Notes: a model not told the origin generated them from the letters alone. Numbered from the stretch's first letter, positions 1 through 12,891 are shown. The stretch is 64,000 nt of DNA from Erigeron canadensis (GCF_010389155.1 NC_057761.1:43262213-43326212), one strand, 5' to 3'. Numbers and translations are program-made.

Positions 1-1741
1 GTTATTCTGTGGGATACTTTCGTTTGGTTATATGTAGATATCTGATTTATCACATTGTTGCATAAATGTTTATACATGCTATTGAAGAGTGCCAGGTTCA
101 GTTTTCAGTCTTGCTGTTAGTCCTGAAACAGGCTCAGAAAGTGAATTAATGGTGACTTTGGTGTTCGATATAAGCTTTATGAAATTTCTATGAGTCAAAA
201 TATAGAACAATGCTTGTAGAATCTTAGTCCCTGGGTTGTTAAATGTTAGTTCTATAACTGACAATGCTAGTAGTTTACTCATAGGTCATTGTGTCTAAAT
301 TAATGTGTAGAATATAGGTATTTAATATGACATTATGACTATTGCAATTGATATGTCACTGGAATATTGATGTTAAAGTGCAAGTTAAAGAATATTTGCA
401 GCATTTCATTCCAGTGGTCGTTACTTTTAAGCTTTCCCTTTTGGATTATTATTATTAAAGAAACAGAGATACAGCAGTAAAATGGATTTCACAGTTTAAA
501 AACTATATAGGATTTTCCCCATTTGACACTTTAAATGGTAGATGATGCGACGACTTTGGGTGGAACTTTAGGACATTTTATAAGGTATTTAGTGAATTAA
601 GTTGTCTCTGTTATATATCCTGGTTAGCTGGGTGAAAGTCACTATATAAGTACCTAGATCATGATACTATAATTAGCCTATTAGGTCGGACACGTGTAGC
701 TAATCATTTACAATATTTTACCATGTTATGTAAAATCACAGGAAAAAAATGATATGATATTATTATGTTAAACATCATGGTCATGAACAGTAGCAGCTTT
801 AAATTTCAGTTTGTCAGAAACTTGAACCTCCTTGGGGTATTGCTCATGTGTTGAGAATTCAAAACAGAGAAAACAAACCCCGCTTAATAGGCAGATGTCT
901 ATACGATAAAAACTAAGTTATGGTTTAGAAATAATGTAGTTGGGCAATGATGATGTTATCTTCAAGAAAGATCACAGATCCATCCTACTGAACAAACAAT
1001 GGTTCATCTTAATATTTAAGCAGTAATCTGGGTATTCTACAGGTTGCATCTAGGGTGTGAAATCAGCATCAGATTTAGACCTTCTTGATCTCCGTCATAA
1101 AGGTTGTCTTAACTGCAGCTGATAGGTGTCTAACATATATATTATGAATCTCATATGATTAGTGCTTTTGAAAGGTTAGCTCATATAGGACAGGCGTTAT
1201 GGGTGGGTCTAGTACCATCACATGACTTCAATGCAGGATAAAATCTTTAGCAGATACCATGATGTGTGGGTATGCATACGTATGCAGTATGCTGTTTGTT
1301 GTCTGAGTGTTGTGTTATTATTAATAACATATGTCCGCAACTGGCTCCGTTGTCAAAACCTACGATTAGTTTTGATAATGACCTTTTTTTATCCTTTGTG
1401 AATTGCAAATAAAGATTATTTCAAGTTCTAAATTTCAGTTGTTCCAACTTCCTTCTTGAACTTGGTAATTGTTTCTAGTTATGGTCTTATGGATATTATG
1501 ATTTATGATATGATCATTCTATTAATTCGGCCATAATATTTAGAAGTTAGATTTTCAGTATTTTGATGCAATCTTGTTTATCAATCTCATGATTCTGATA
1601 TCACTAATATCTTATTTTGAAGGTTCAATGGAGACGCACAAAGAGCACTTGTTTCATTTAAGGGCCTAATCTTTGTATAGACTTGGCATATATATTATCT
1701 ATCAAGTTAGTGGTAAAGAAAACTAGGTGAATAAGAAAAAA
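1..1741. other. Upstream region of the J-protein gene, no coding gene seen
   Basis: AT-rich sequence without a convincing coding exon on either strand. It precedes the J-protein gene on the + strand and probably holds its promoter and any 5' UTR intron. A pyrimidine-rich run ending in a TTTCAG acceptor-like site lies near 1438, but no matching leader exon could be assigned. Short reading frames here lack recognisable domains. Confidence 0.5.
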
Positions 1742-3763
1742 ATGGAATGCAATAGAGATGAGGCAATGAGAGCGAAAGAAATTGCTGAAATTAAGTTTTC
1801 TAGGAAGGATGTCGAAGGGGCAAAAAAATTTGCTTTGAAGGCCCAAAGTTTGTATCCTGATCTTGAGGGTATTTCTCGAATGATAGCAACTTTGGATGTA
1901 TATATTGCTGCTGAAAATAAAATAAATGGTGAATCAGATTTCTACGGGATACTTGGGGTAAACCCATTGGCTGATGATGATACTGTGAGGAAAAATTATC
2001 GGAAACTAGCTTTATTTCTTCACCCTGACAAGAACAAGTCTGTAGGGGCAGATGGCGCGTTCAAATATGTCTCAGAATCGTGGAGTCTTCTAGCTGATAG
2101 AACTAAACGATCTGCGTATGACCAGAGGAGAAAAGTTTATAAGCAACATTCCACCCAAAATGGTGGAGCACCATCACCGGGGCAGAATGGCTTTTATAAT
2201 TTCACAACAAGTACAACTACTCGTGTGAAAAGTACGACCAAGGATAGAGGGACGCCGGGCACGAGTTCTTCCACAGAAAAACAAACGCCGAAGACATTTT
2301 GGACTGTGTGCCATGGATGCAAGATGCAGTATGAGTATTTAAGAATGTATCTACATCAAAATCTTCTGTGTCCGAATTGCAATGAACCCTTTCTGGCAAT
2401 GGAGACTGCAGCACCAAACACCAAAGTTTCGACTAAAGGTTTTAAAAGTCAAAAAGTAAAAAATGCATCTAATACAGGAAAGCAAAAGTCAACAAATAAT
2501 TCATCTTTCCAGTGGGGTCCATTCTCAAAAGCAAGCAATCCTGCATCAGAAGCTTATGCTGCATCCGTGGTTCAACAAACTTATGAGAAAGTCAAGAGAG
2601 AGAGAGAAGAAGCTCAGGCAGCCATTAAACGAGAAGAAGCTTTAAGAAGGAAAAAGAATTCGAAAAGAACCCATAATCTTTCATCCTCTGGTCACTTCAA
2701 TTCTGCGAAACGAAAGCAGGAAGAGGTTGACGCCTTGACAGGTATCTCGAGTATCGGTATCCGCACTCAATTAGTAAAAAAAGCTAGAAACGAAATCAAG
2801 AAGAAGTTGCATGAATGGAGTAGCTCAAAAGCTGTGGCTAACTGCAAAAATGAAAAAGAAATACGGGATGACTCCTTAATTAGAGACTCACCAAAGAAAG
2901 CTATCGAGCCTCTCGTGGTTGATGTTCAGGATCCTGATTTTCATAATTTTGACCGGGAAAGATGTGAAGCATGTTTTAAAGAAGGCCAGGTCTGGGCTGC
3001 ATATGATGATGATGACGGGATGCCCCGACATTATGCCTTGATCCGCAAGGTCAGTTCAGTTGACCCTTTTAAGATAAAGGTATGTTGGCTAAATTCCCGT
3101 ACTGACAACGAATTGGATCCGTTTTCTGGATTCTCAACTGCATTTGGTGAGTTTAGGACAGGAAAACATGAGATTGTTTCTGTACCTAATTATTTTTCGC
3201 ACAAAATTAACTTTACGAGATTGGAAAATGGGATTTTACAAGTTTACCCATGGAAAGGAGATGTTTGGGCCTTATATAGAATGTGGTCTCCTGAATGGAA
3301 TGAAGAAACACCAAATGAAGTAAAACATAAATATGAAATCGTTGAAATTGACGAGTATGATGAAGACGTGGGTTTTACGGTTACTCAACTTGTGAAAGTT
3401 GCAGGCTTTAAGACGGTTTTTCACAGACAAATAAATCCAAAGCTATCAAGAATAATTCCAGAATCTGAGATTTGTCGGTTTTCTCATCAAATACCTTCAC
3501 ATTTGTTGACTGGCCAAGAATCTCACAATGCTCTAAAGGGTTGTCGTGAGCTAGATCCTGCAGCCACACCTGACGAACTTCTGAAAATTATAGAAGTTGT
3601 ACAGGAACGAGAAAATATACATGACGACGGTGATGATGGTCATGATGGTGACGTGTTGGCCAAAGATTTAGACTTGCCCAGTAATCATGTGTCAGCAGTT
3701 TTAACAGATGTTGAGTCAGCAGTTTTGGCAGATGTTAAGGAAGTAGTGAATGAAGAACGGTGA
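1742..3763 (+). CDS. J-domain protein with DUF3444 (plant DnaJ co-chaperone)
   Basis: Single uninterrupted frame of 673 residues. The frame is open a little upstream, but the ATG at 1742 (protein start MECNRDEA) matches the usual start of this plant family. Residues 1-60 form the conserved helical N-terminal region. Residues 66-130 are a J-domain with an intact HPD motif at 94-96, so it should stimulate Hsp70 ATPase. Cysteines 190, 193, 210 and 213 form a zinc-ribbon pair. A basic, charged linker rich in Lys/Arg/Glu follows. Residues about 400-580 are the DUF3444 domain (the stretch starting FHNFDRERC, with QVWAAYDDDDGMPRHYALI). An acidic Asp/Gly/His stretch lies near the C-terminus. The absence of introns is normal for this family. 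The client and exact cellular role are unknown; nuclear or cytosolic action is inferred because no signal peptide is visible. Confidence 0.93.
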   Translation: MECNRDEAMRAKEIAEIKFSRKDVEGAKKFALKAQSLYPDLEGISRMIATLDVYIAAENKINGESDFYGILGVNPLADDDTVRKNYRKLALFLHPDKNKSVGADGAFKYVSESWSLLADRTKRSAYDQRRKVYKQHSTQNGGAPSPGQNGFYNFTTSTTTRVKSTTKDRGTPGTSSSTEKQTPKTFWTVCHGCKMQYEYLRMYLHQNLLCPNCNEPFLAMETAAPNTKVSTKGFKSQKVKNASNTGKQKSTNNSSFQWGPFSKASNPASEAYAASVVQQTYEKVKREREEAQAAIKREEALRRKKNSKRTHNLSSSGHFNSAKRKQEEVDALTGISSIGIRTQLVKKARNEIKKKLHEWSSSKAVANCKNEKEIRDDSLIRDSPKKAIEPLVVDVQDPDFHNFDRERCEACFKEGQVWAAYDDDDGMPRHYALIRKVSSVDPFKIKVCWLNSRTDNELDPFSGFSTAFGEFRTGKHEIVSVPNYFSHKINFTRLENGILQVYPWKGDVWALYRMWSPEWNEETPNEVKHKYEIVEIDEYDEDVGFTVTQLVKVAGFKTVFHRQINPKLSRIIPESEICRFSHQIPSHLLTGQESHNALKGCRELDPAATPDELLKIIEVVQERENIHDDGDDGHDGDVLAKDLDLPSNHVSAVLTDVESAVLADVKEVVNEER

Positions 3764-4471
3764 ACGCTGATCAGGTAGCACTTTTGGTGGTCCTGATGTC
3801 CTTTTGCTTGAAGTTTGTCGGATTAGTTAGACTTCCTTGACCGGAGATTTCAGGTGATTGATAGACGCAAAAATTGTAGCTGAGAGTAGAAGGAACTGAG
3901 GAGTGTGCGTTATGCAGTTGGACAATGTGCATAATAGTTTGTCCATCGGCTCGTTTATACTGGATATAGTCCATTTTAGAGTACTTACATGTTTTATTTG
4001 TCATTGTTATTGTGCCTGAGGAACTGTAACATTGCTAGCTTTGACTTCATGATTGGGGGTCAAGATATCACAGATGTATACAGTGAGATGGATGTCTAGG
4101 GTTATAGGTTTATTTATTAATCTTTAATCATTGACATTTAATTATTAATTCTTGCTCCCTTGATTTCATGCATCGGCCGGTAGTTGTGTTTTTTTCTCTG
4201 TTTTACTATAGTTTCTTCTAAAGGTGTCCAGATGGGCATAGGAATGGGGTGTAGGTTGTGTTGATTTGCCAATGACCTTTTGTCCATTATATTGAAGTAT
4301 TATTAAGAGAACGTATAAAATTAAAAAATACTTATAAAAGCTATGAAAGTGTGGTTTGTGAACTCTATTTGAGGTTTTACGTTTGTTACTTTTAAAGATG
4401 CACCCGGTTTGTGAAAACGGTTAAGAGTTGGAACCGTCGACTTTTGGAAGTCATGGTATTTCCTTTACCCC
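3764..4471. other. 3' flank of the J-protein gene
   Basis: Non-coding AT-rich sequence following the TGA. It probably holds the 3' UTR and poly(A) region. No other gene is recognised. Confidence 0.5.
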
Positions 4472-5013
4472 ATGGCATGTCCAATTTGTGAAAATGATTT
4501 TGATGGATTGGAACATTATTTAGTTAAATGGCACCACATCAAACCCTTATGGCTCAAGGCCTCATGCTTTATGGCTGGTGGAACGTACATCCACCAGAGA
4601 TCCCATCATGCTGACACGTTCGTTGGCAAGGTGGCAGTCAATGAACACAAATGGGTTGTATTTGCTTCATTTTGCAATCGGCTGTTAGAAACGGCGGGGC
4701 CAAGTCGTCCAAGTTTGTGATGATGAAGATGAATAGAAATTTGTCAACGGCATATCAAGACAATTCAAGCACAGCCTACTCTGGATTGGTGACAGAATTC
4801 CAAAGTTTCCGACCTGCCTGGACTCTCTCGCTTGATCTAACAATCCAAAGAGCACGAGCGACCCCCTGGACCCTAGTCTTTGTACGTTTTCTGATTTTGT
4901 ATTGGTTTGTATGTAACGTTTTCTACTGTATGGGCTTGGCACGCTCCTTTGGCCATTATGTAAATAACTATTTTTATACCCCGGACCGCCGGACGTTGTC
5001 TCAGGAAACATAA
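4472..5013 (+). pseudogene. Possible LINE reverse-transcriptase C-terminal remnant
   Basis: A frame starting at 4472 reads CPICENDFDGLEHYLVKW then IKPLW, spaced like the zinc-binding C-terminal region (zf-RVT) of plant LINE reverse transcriptases: CxxC, a histidine about ten residues later, then an aromatic Trp. The expected final cysteine reads as Trp, so the finger looks decayed. The frame ends at 4720, and a second frame runs on to 5013 without a recognisable domain. No upstream reverse-transcriptase core and no poly(A) tail with target duplications were found, so this is a weak call. It could equally be a chance frame. Confidence 0.28.
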
Positions 5014-5840
5014 CGATGCGTAAAATCTACAACATATATAAGACCACGATCGATATATAAAAATAAACACACATTATAAAAGAGTATTATAAAGGTAAAA
5101 AAGATTTATAAAAAAGTATTTAAAAGGTAACGTTTTTGTTTTAGCAAAAAGTATTAAGCATGAGTTAGTATCTCCTCCAGATTTCTTGATAATAGAGGTC
5201 AAGGGGCTCTCTAGTGCGGACTCGATTAAAACAATTTATGCTAGACATCCTGATATTCATGTAAAATTGAAAACTTAAAAAAAAATGTGTAAAAGTGTAA
5301 AAAAAGGTAAAAATTGTGCCAAAACCTAAAAACAAAAAGTTTGGTGGCCAAAGTTTAAGAAGCCAAAAATCTAGTATTGTTAAGATGGTCCTTAAATGTA
5401 TATATATATATACTAATTTTCCTCTGCCCATTTGGAGCATAAGACCTGGTTATGAAACTCCGGTCTTCCAAAGAAACAAATTTTAATAATGCAATTGATC
5501 AAAGAATATAACCGCTTCAATATTTTGTAAAAAGATACCCGCCTCTTCCCCCCTCAAAATGGCATCTGTAGTTCTTTGTGATCACAGTGCCCTAGTTGTG
5601 AAGGGTGCTAAAATTGTAGTTCTTTGCAACCTGTACGCAATGTGTTACTTCTTTTGGGTATCAGGTTTCTAGGTTTCTAGCAACACGTAGTAGTCCTAGA
5701 AGAATTAAACATCATGGATATTACACGTTCGTGTCATTACATAGATGATTAAAGTAATGTAACATATTAAGATTACACAGATGGGTCATTTTTCAGAATT
5801 ATCCATATGACCCCTACTAAACTACAATGGAAATGAAGAC
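5014..5840. other. Intergenic between LINE-like scrap and LCR 3' end
   Basis: AT-rich with no gene. Around 5203-5235 there is a short stretch (GGCTCTCTAGTGCGGACTCG) resembling 27502-27526, evidently a dispersed repeat. The segment next to 5840 should be the 3' UTR of the minus-strand F-box gene. Confidence 0.4.
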
Positions 5841-8800
5841 CTAAGCCTTAGCGGTCAGACACGGGTGAAAGGCCGTCCCACAAGCAATCCATTGCCGTTT
5901 CCGACTGTGTGGGAACACACAGTTAGGAACCTTTAACCACTCCTTTCTCAAGATGTCATAAGTAACCAAACGGTTCATCATTTTAGATCGAAGTGATAAC
6001 ATGAGCAAGCCTCTGTTACCTAAACAAGACATCTTAATGTGCTTTCCATAGAATTCTAAGCACCATATATTTGGCATTCTGTCAACCTCCTTCCACAAGA
6101 GAGTCATCTTCTGAAGCTCCCAAATGCACACACAAGTGGCAGCATTTTTTGTTAGCAATCCTACCAACATTATCCTGCCGCCACACTCCGCCAGCGTGTG
6201 ATCACTCAGGTGGAGAGGGGCCGGAACTGTAAATTGCTTCCAACTTCCGGTTTCCATGTTGTATGACACGATCCCATCTGGATCTGATCTCAAAAAATAC
6301 ATTGACCCATCTACACATAGAGGCTGTGACCTAAAGTTCAGCGACAGTGGAAGCTTGATACTAGCTGTCATGCCACCTGGGCAACTCCATGTGTTCTTAG
6401 TGGAGTCATAAATTTCATACTCACCATCAGACCCAACCCACATTATCTTGTACGCCCCACTACCCAATTTCTCATTTACAGTCATCCCGACAGCTACCCT
6501 TGACCAGACTTTAACCGATCTCGCCTGCAACTCTCTAAAAGACTGGGTGAGAGGATTACAGACATAGAAGCTTCTATGCCCAATGTCAAGAAAGCAAACA
6601 AGACCACCTGCAGAAGCCACAGGTAAAATGATCATTTTTGTGGGTATGGCAGGTACCGACGGGTGGTGCCATTTTCTTGAAACCGGGTCATACATGGCTC
6701 CTGTGTTGACATTTTCATGTGTTCGGGTATAAAACCAAGGCTGTGCTCGTGGAACTTGACCACATTGAACTGCGAAACTATTAGAATTTAACAACGAGTT
6801 CCATTTCTGGCAAACGGACCGGAACCGGAAGAAGGTGGCAACAGGAAGTCTTGCAATGACTGCTTCATACAAGTCTTCTGGGAAGTCCTTCCAGATTTCT
6901 GATTCCATATTCTCGGTGGACTTAGAGGTTTCGGGTACTTTTCCTCGGGTTCGGTCCTTACGGGGTCTCTTTGAAGGTGGAGCCTTGCTGGGATCCAACA
7001 TTTTGAACTTTCCGGCACGCATCACAAAATTGTAGCAATCATCTTCTGAAGGGTTATCTTCAAGGTTTAGAAGACACCATCTATAAAGAAAATAAAGTGG
7101 TGATGAGTAATCATTAAAAATACATATAAAAGGATACTATTAAGAAAATAACGTAAGAATTTATTAGCTCAATTCTCAAAGCTTGTGTGATTGTTTCCTT
7201 TTGTCCTTGAAAGACTACAAAGCATAAGCTAAAGATCACTTGAAGAAAAGGAATATAAAACTTATAAAGAAAACAAAGGCAAAGACATGTGAGGCAGCTC
7301 TGATCGACAAAGAGTTTTATAAATACACATATAGTATGAATTGATAACATTAGCAGTTTAGGCAATGTTTCTTTGTAATATATATATTACATAACCTTCG
7401 ATAGATCAAGCATCAAATAGAAAAAAACTGAGGAGTATGCCAAGTCTAACATGCTGAATTTTTTTATAAATTTTCCTAATTTTAAAGATCAAATTACCAC
7501 ATTTCATACTGGTACTTCTTGTATGTCCCTTACTGTTTGTCTAAAATTGGCAGCTTCCTAGGAATGTAAAAGAAGCAATGATATTCTAGAAGTTTTCATT
7601 ACTCTTATTAGAGCAAAAGGTATGTGTTCAAGAAAGCCACGACCTTGTTGGACTCTTAGTGCCATCAAGTGCATTTATAGATGATACGAGTTTCTTAACC
7701 TCCATAAACCTTAATGAATCGTGAAATCCCAATAGTGGTAGCAAGAGTAACATACACGTTGAATATTATAATTAACAAGTACTATTAGAAGGATATGAAA
7801 AGGAGAACATACAAACACACTAGTCCCAGAGAGCCTTTATTTTATAACGAAAGTGCAATCTATATTCATGAGCAGTGGCCAATTTTTGTAGTGCAACCTT
7901 TGTTTAACTACCATCAGTTTAGGAATATTTTGCAGTGGCTGATTTTTGCAAGTTAACTAAACGTTAATGCACAAAGATTTTTTCATGTGTGACACTTCGT
8001 GGTATTCATAAAAAACTTTTTACCCCTGCCGGCTACCTCATAAAGGTGTCACCACCCCTGGTTTTAAAGGATCGTGAAATTTATCATAAGCTAACAGTAT
8101 TCAACAATAATCGGATGAGATCTAGGTTGAGGGCATGATTGCATCGCTAAGGGATTTTCACAGTCTCCATGAAAATTATTTTGATATGAAAGGCTGTTAA
8201 AAGTAACATCATGGGTCAAAGTGTCAAACTCAAAACTTAGCTCCAAAAATTTATGACTTTTGCATCTGGTGTACCTTTAATAATACATGCAAACGTATGA
8301 TGGTAATAAATACTAACAACACAAAACAAAACACATCGAAAATTCACATAAAAACAAGATTCAACAAACGTCATTACGCCTATACAAAAATCCGGTTATA
8401 TGCAATGAAAAAACAAAATTCAAAAAGCTCCTACGATAACATCCAACAAGAGACTTGAGCTCGGGCATGAAAGCTCTTAACTTTTCTTAGCTACCCTATA
8501 TGATGGCTACATACAAAAGCTTAAAGCACTGAAACATAAAACATAACAAATCAAGCAAGTTAAACAAACTACACTCATTTCACGTAAACACAGAAATATG
8601 AAGTAACACATAGATTCAACACAAAAACCACAACATACAAAACGTAAACCAATCAAACCGACCTTTACTTACTCGAATATTCTCAGTTCCCGAAAGGCAC
8701 CTAAGATCAGCTCCATATTCCCACCTCATAATAATCAAATTCCTAATAATTTCATTACCATTCATTACAAAAGCACAACAACTCCATGATACTCATAATA

Positions 8801-9222
8801 ATTCATATCATTTGAACAGAATAAGTCGAATTAATCGAATCCGAATTAAAACCAAACAACTTCCACCAAATAAATAAATCCCTCAATCATTTCAGAAGAC
8901 AATCAAAAATGCATAAAAAGGTGACTTCACAAATTTACAAGCATAAAGCACCAACTATTGAAGATTAGCATAAAGATACAATTTTTATTAAAATAGACTA
9001 AAATCAAATACAACCCATTAATTTATACACCCAAATAAACAAAACCCTAAAATCAAACTTTCTCAATATGATTATATATATGTATATAGACGAAGATTAC
9101 CTTTGATTACCAGTTTCCGGCGGATGGTGAGTAATATACGGCGGAAGAACGGCGGGGAGAGGCAGAGGAGTAGCGGCGGCGGCGGCGAGGTCTTGAAATT
9201 GACCGATGAGTTGCCTCCACAT
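5841..9222 (-). CDS. LCR: F-box protein, orthologue of LEAF CURLING RESPONSIVENESS / F-box only protein 6
   Basis: Two exons on the minus strand: 9222-9101 and 7080-5841, joined across a 2,020-bp GT-AG intron (donor GTAATC, acceptor TTATAG). Together they give 453 residues. Exon 1 starts at the ATG of MWRQLIGQFQDL, which matches the usual N-terminus of this family, and the joined frame reads ETGNQ-R-WCLLNLEDN across the junction. A basic PPSKRPRKDRTRGK stretch (about 75-88) may be a nuclear signal. The F-box spans about 103-145 (DFPEDLYEAVIARLPVATFF). The C-terminal part is the kelch-type repeat region, ending AFHPCLTAKA as in LCR homologues. The protein should be the substrate receptor of an SCF ubiquitin ligase controlling shoot meristem and leaf development. 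The coding sequence contains a miR394 target site. Reading from the internal ATG near 7022 alone would miss about 60 residues. Confidence 0.94.
6071..6090 (-). promoter_or_regulatory. miR394 target site in LCR
   Basis: The mRNA-sense strand reads GGAGGTTGACAGAATGCCAA. This is complementary to plant miR394 (recalled as UUGGCAUUCUGUCCACCUCC) except at one position, with miRNA positions 1-13 fully paired. It encodes the conserved residues EVDRMP. In known plants this site makes LCR mRNA a cleavage target of miR394. The match is read from the sequence; cleavage is inferred. Confidence 0.9.
7081..9100 (-). other. Intron 1 of LCR
   Basis: 2,020-bp intron with conserved borders. It is AT-rich and holds no coding feature. 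Degraded repeat-like sequence lies around 7870-8060 (two GCAGTGGC-like starts and a GGTGTCACCACCCC stretch), but no element with clear ends was defined. Confidence 0.75.
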
Positions 9223-9480
9223 GTAGCCTTTGAGTAAAAGCCCTTTGGTTCCTGCTGCTGCTGCTGCTTGTTTCTTGTTATTAAAAACAACATTTACATA
9301 TAGATATACGATACAATGGAGTACATATATTATTATATCTATATACATCTATCATTTCACTTGTCTCATCTTTTCTTCATTCTTCATCATCATCTCTCCA
9401 AAACCATCATCATAATAGTACCCCACTTACCTCCCCCCCTTTCTCTTTCTCTTTCTCTTTCTATGTATATGTATCTATTT
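9223..9480 (-). promoter_or_regulatory. LCR 5' leader and proximal promoter region
   Basis: Sequence upstream of the LCR start. On the minus strand it contains a purine tract made of GAAAGA repeats at about 9440-9462 and a CAG-type trinucleotide run near 9255-9272. Such GA-rich tracts are common in plant leaders. No transcription start can be read. Confidence 0.4.
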
Positions 9481-9769
9481 CTGTTTGTGTGTACAAGAGG
9501 GTTTTTGTTTTTTGTATTCTTTTTTTTCCCCCAATTAAGAAGGGGAAATGGATTTTGGCTTATTAATATCTTTTTTGAAGTTAGACTAAATGGTGCTTCC
9601 AAATTTTTAACATTGTCCATGTTAGTTGTTGTTCTTCGTTTTTCATATATTCTTTTCCGCAAATATGTAATAGCTAAATCAATAACATCCATACACAATC
9701 AATTTTTATTCGTAAATTATCAAACATGTTTTAAAGTGTTCTACAACAACTTTTTTTCCTGATCAGCGA

Positions 9770-10040
9770 GTTAGTAATTAGTAATTAAACCACAACGACA
9801 TCCAATTGGACAATATGCGGAACTCGAACCACGCATATCTGGGATGAAATTCAGGACTCTCGAAACCCACCCCACCCCACCCTCATTAACACTCCTACAA
9901 ATATAGAAAGTGAGATTCAAGCTCGGTTGGATTTCTCCAAGGTATAATTCCTCCAAGGTATAATTCCTCCCGAACATCATTACAATTGGTAGCCTAAATG
10001 AGTATTTTGGATAGGACCCGTCAAGTTTGACATCCATCCC
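9770..10040 (-). repeat. Possible degraded SINE-like or other repeat
   Basis: The minus strand contains GGTTCGAGTTCC near 9810-9825, which fits a tRNA-type B box, within sequence that does not resemble its surroundings. A matching A box was not clear. A 16-bp direct duplication (TCCAAGGTATAATTCC) lies at about 9937-9969. Weak call. Confidence 0.25.
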
Positions 10041-10249
10041 AAATGTTTGGTATCACGGGGGTCGATGTCTCTTGACTATCATAGCCATATTGTTTTGTTT
10101 TGTTTTTTTCTTTTCATTAATAGATATTAAAAAACGTTCGCAGTATTCATGATTTCATAAAAAGGGAAGCTAATATGACACTAATGTAACATCATGTCTT
10201 TCCCAATAATATTTACCACCTATGATTCTTTATTACACATATATGTAAC

Positions 10250-10591
10250 AAGAGGGGTACTCTTGAAAATGCAATAATGGTGACGGTGATGTGGTGATGA
10301 CAACGATTAGTAGTAGTGGTGGAGACAAATATCAATATTAATAGTAACGTTGGGTGGTGTAAATAATTGATGTAACATAATTAATATAAAAGGAGTGGCG
10401 ATGTAATTTTAAAAGATAAATATGAGTGTTGTAAATTAATTAATTAAAAATAAAGTGATAATATTGTTTATGTCAAACTTTAAGGAAGGGTGATTGAATT
10501 TTTATATGGTAATATGCATAAATTTCTAATAAACTTAAATTCAAATTCGATTACCTAATACTAGGAACTATTTATTTTAAACAATGCTTAA
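10250..10591. repeat. Degraded member of the GCGCAATGCG-ended repeat family
   Basis: A GTGG/GACGG-rich head (GGTGACGGTGATGTGGTGATGACAACG) followed by an AT-rich body resembles the repeats at 14748, 46871 and 47233. The terminal palindrome is no longer recognisable. Confidence 0.3.
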
Positions 10592-11177
10592 TCTACCAAT
10601 AAACTAAAATAGGATTGAAATGTTTTTGAAACGATACGTGGCGTAATCGTTGATCGACACATGTCATTTTAATTTATCAATTTTATTAAATTAGCTTTTT
10701 TAATTGTATATAGATTCGATTTGTTTATTAGACTTATAATTAAAATTTAACTCTTAACTTATACATACAAAATAGATTATGACCTTATTTGATTGATTAT
10801 TTTCTCATTATTAAAGTTGTCTTTTTTTCTTTCTCAGTTCTTTCAACTTCTAATACTTATTACTTATAATTAGTTAATAACATGTGAACTTCAAAAAATT
10901 GAGTATACGATCCAAAATCAAAAGGTTATTTGTCGTCATTCTCGATGTTTACAATTTCTGATTTTGATGTGATTTTAAAATTTTATGGTAAATCAAAAAC
11001 TTTAACTAAACATATATTATATTTATCATTATTGTTTATTATAACTTAGTTTCAATCATCAGTTTACTTTAACCACAATTTATTACATACTCACAAATCA
11101 TGTATGAAGCATATTTGAATTTCTTTATAATACAATATATATATAGCTACCGTATATCGTACGGGTATTAAGACTAG
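10592..11177 (+). mobile_element. Non-autonomous Helitron, copy 1
   Basis: 586 bp. It begins TCTACCAATAAACTAAAA directly after an A and ends in CTAG directly before a T. The hairpin CCGTA-TATCG-TACGG stands about ten bases before the CTAG end. This is the Helitron signature: 5' TC, subterminal 3' hairpin, CTRR end, insertion between A and T without duplication. Two more copies with the same ends occur at 15407 and 48653. No Rep/helicase coding is present, so it depends on a partner element elsewhere. Confidence 0.8.
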
Positions 11178-12859
11178 TTTATCATATATATCATAAATTC
11201 CGAACCCACTTGATGTGTAGCCTATATAGGTGATACGAGTATTTAAATTATATATCATATTATTATTTATAAATAAATAAATAAAAAGACGATTCTTGTT
11301 TTTCGCATTTTTGTGGTCTTGTAATAGATATGAACGAGATTGAATGGCTGGCCAATCTTTTATTGAAGGTCACGAGGGATGTTTAATTGTAATGGTGGAA
11401 TTTGATAAATGTAATTTTGTACTTTTTGGTTACTAGTGTTTAGTTGTCTTTTTTAACTAATATAGTTCTGTCTTTAGAGAAAAAAAACTTACCTACTGAT
11501 GATGACATAATACGAATGTTGGATTCGATCGTTTTTTACCTAAGATCTTCGGTACATGTTAAACTGACTTGCCAATTCCACTTATATTCACTCCTCTGTA
11601 GTAAAATAGGTGTAGATGATAATAAATCAATTTATTGTATAATTTAAATGCATTCAAAACAATTAATCCATATAAAAGCTAGGTTTTTTTTACAAATTAA
11701 GATCATCTATTTTGAAACACATGAAAAAAGCCTATTAATTTATTGAGAATTTAGTAGGCGGGACCATGATTCATGAGTAGTATTGACTAGTACGTTTACT
11801 TTTGTCACTTTTCCAATTCTTCCCAAACTTGATTTTCATCCTTTCCCAGTCTGCCCTTCAACTTGTCCGGTCCAACTCTAGCTGTTTCTGCTTATGAGTT
11901 TAACTATGCTTGACTAGTTAACTATGTGTATAATCAAACAATTTTTAAACGTCTGTTCAAGTTTTTTCTTTTTAACTGAATTTGTCGAATGATGTATTTG
12001 GTAACTTAATATTATGCATTATTGATTATTTCTACAAAGAAAATCCATCAATTTCTAGGAAAAGGTTTATTTAAGCAATTCTACTTTAATCATTTAGTAG
12101 CTCGATCCAAAAACCTATGAACAAGGGAGACCCACAACTATGACCAAATGTCAAGTGAGAGACCCACGAGTTATTGACCATATTGTGAATGATTAGATAC
12201 ATGGATAATTCATTAAAATGAGGTTTTCTTGTGCTAATATATATATATATATCATTTTGTATGATCGATTGTCATTAAGAAATTAACCAAAATAAAACTT
12301 GCCTTGAAAAACGACATATTGTATTCACATTCACAAATATATTACTCCATATAACTTATTATATTTGTGAATATAATATATTGTTATCTAGAAGAGATTT
12401 TTTTTTTGTTTTCATTTTTCAATTGGTTTTTTTTATTCATCATTGATATTGGAAAAGTTCATACAAGTTACATTAATATTATTAATCTTCCTCAGCTAGT
12501 AACCGACCATGAAATATTTTATTAAATTTGTATGACAAGAATTGGATATTTCACTTCAAAGGTATTCTAGCATTGCCACTTAAGCAAAGAATGGTTTGGT
12601 GATATCAATTAGGTAGTGGAGTAGGATTATCCAATTCCATTTTAAGGATATATTATTTTCTTCGTGTTATGTTAACACATATTTCCTATTTATATCTTAA
12701 CGAAACATGTCAACAAAAGAAAAAGTTTATATTTATAAAATATTTTTTTTAAGTTAATATTTAGCATTGGAGATACTACGATCATATACTGCAATGTCAT
12801 TTCAAATTAGAAATATCTATTTTTGAGCATATCTTCTTATCTTATACCAAATATATAAT

Positions 12860-12891
<32 letters not shown>

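Noticed and set aside
7860..8070. hAT-like ends in the LCR intron (GCAGTGGCC and GGTGTCACCACCCC)
   Set aside because: No matching opposite end and no flanking duplication could be found.
9316..9762. Plus-strand frame across the LCR leader
   Set aside because: It is antisense to the LCR promoter/leader and rich in simple pyrimidine repeats.
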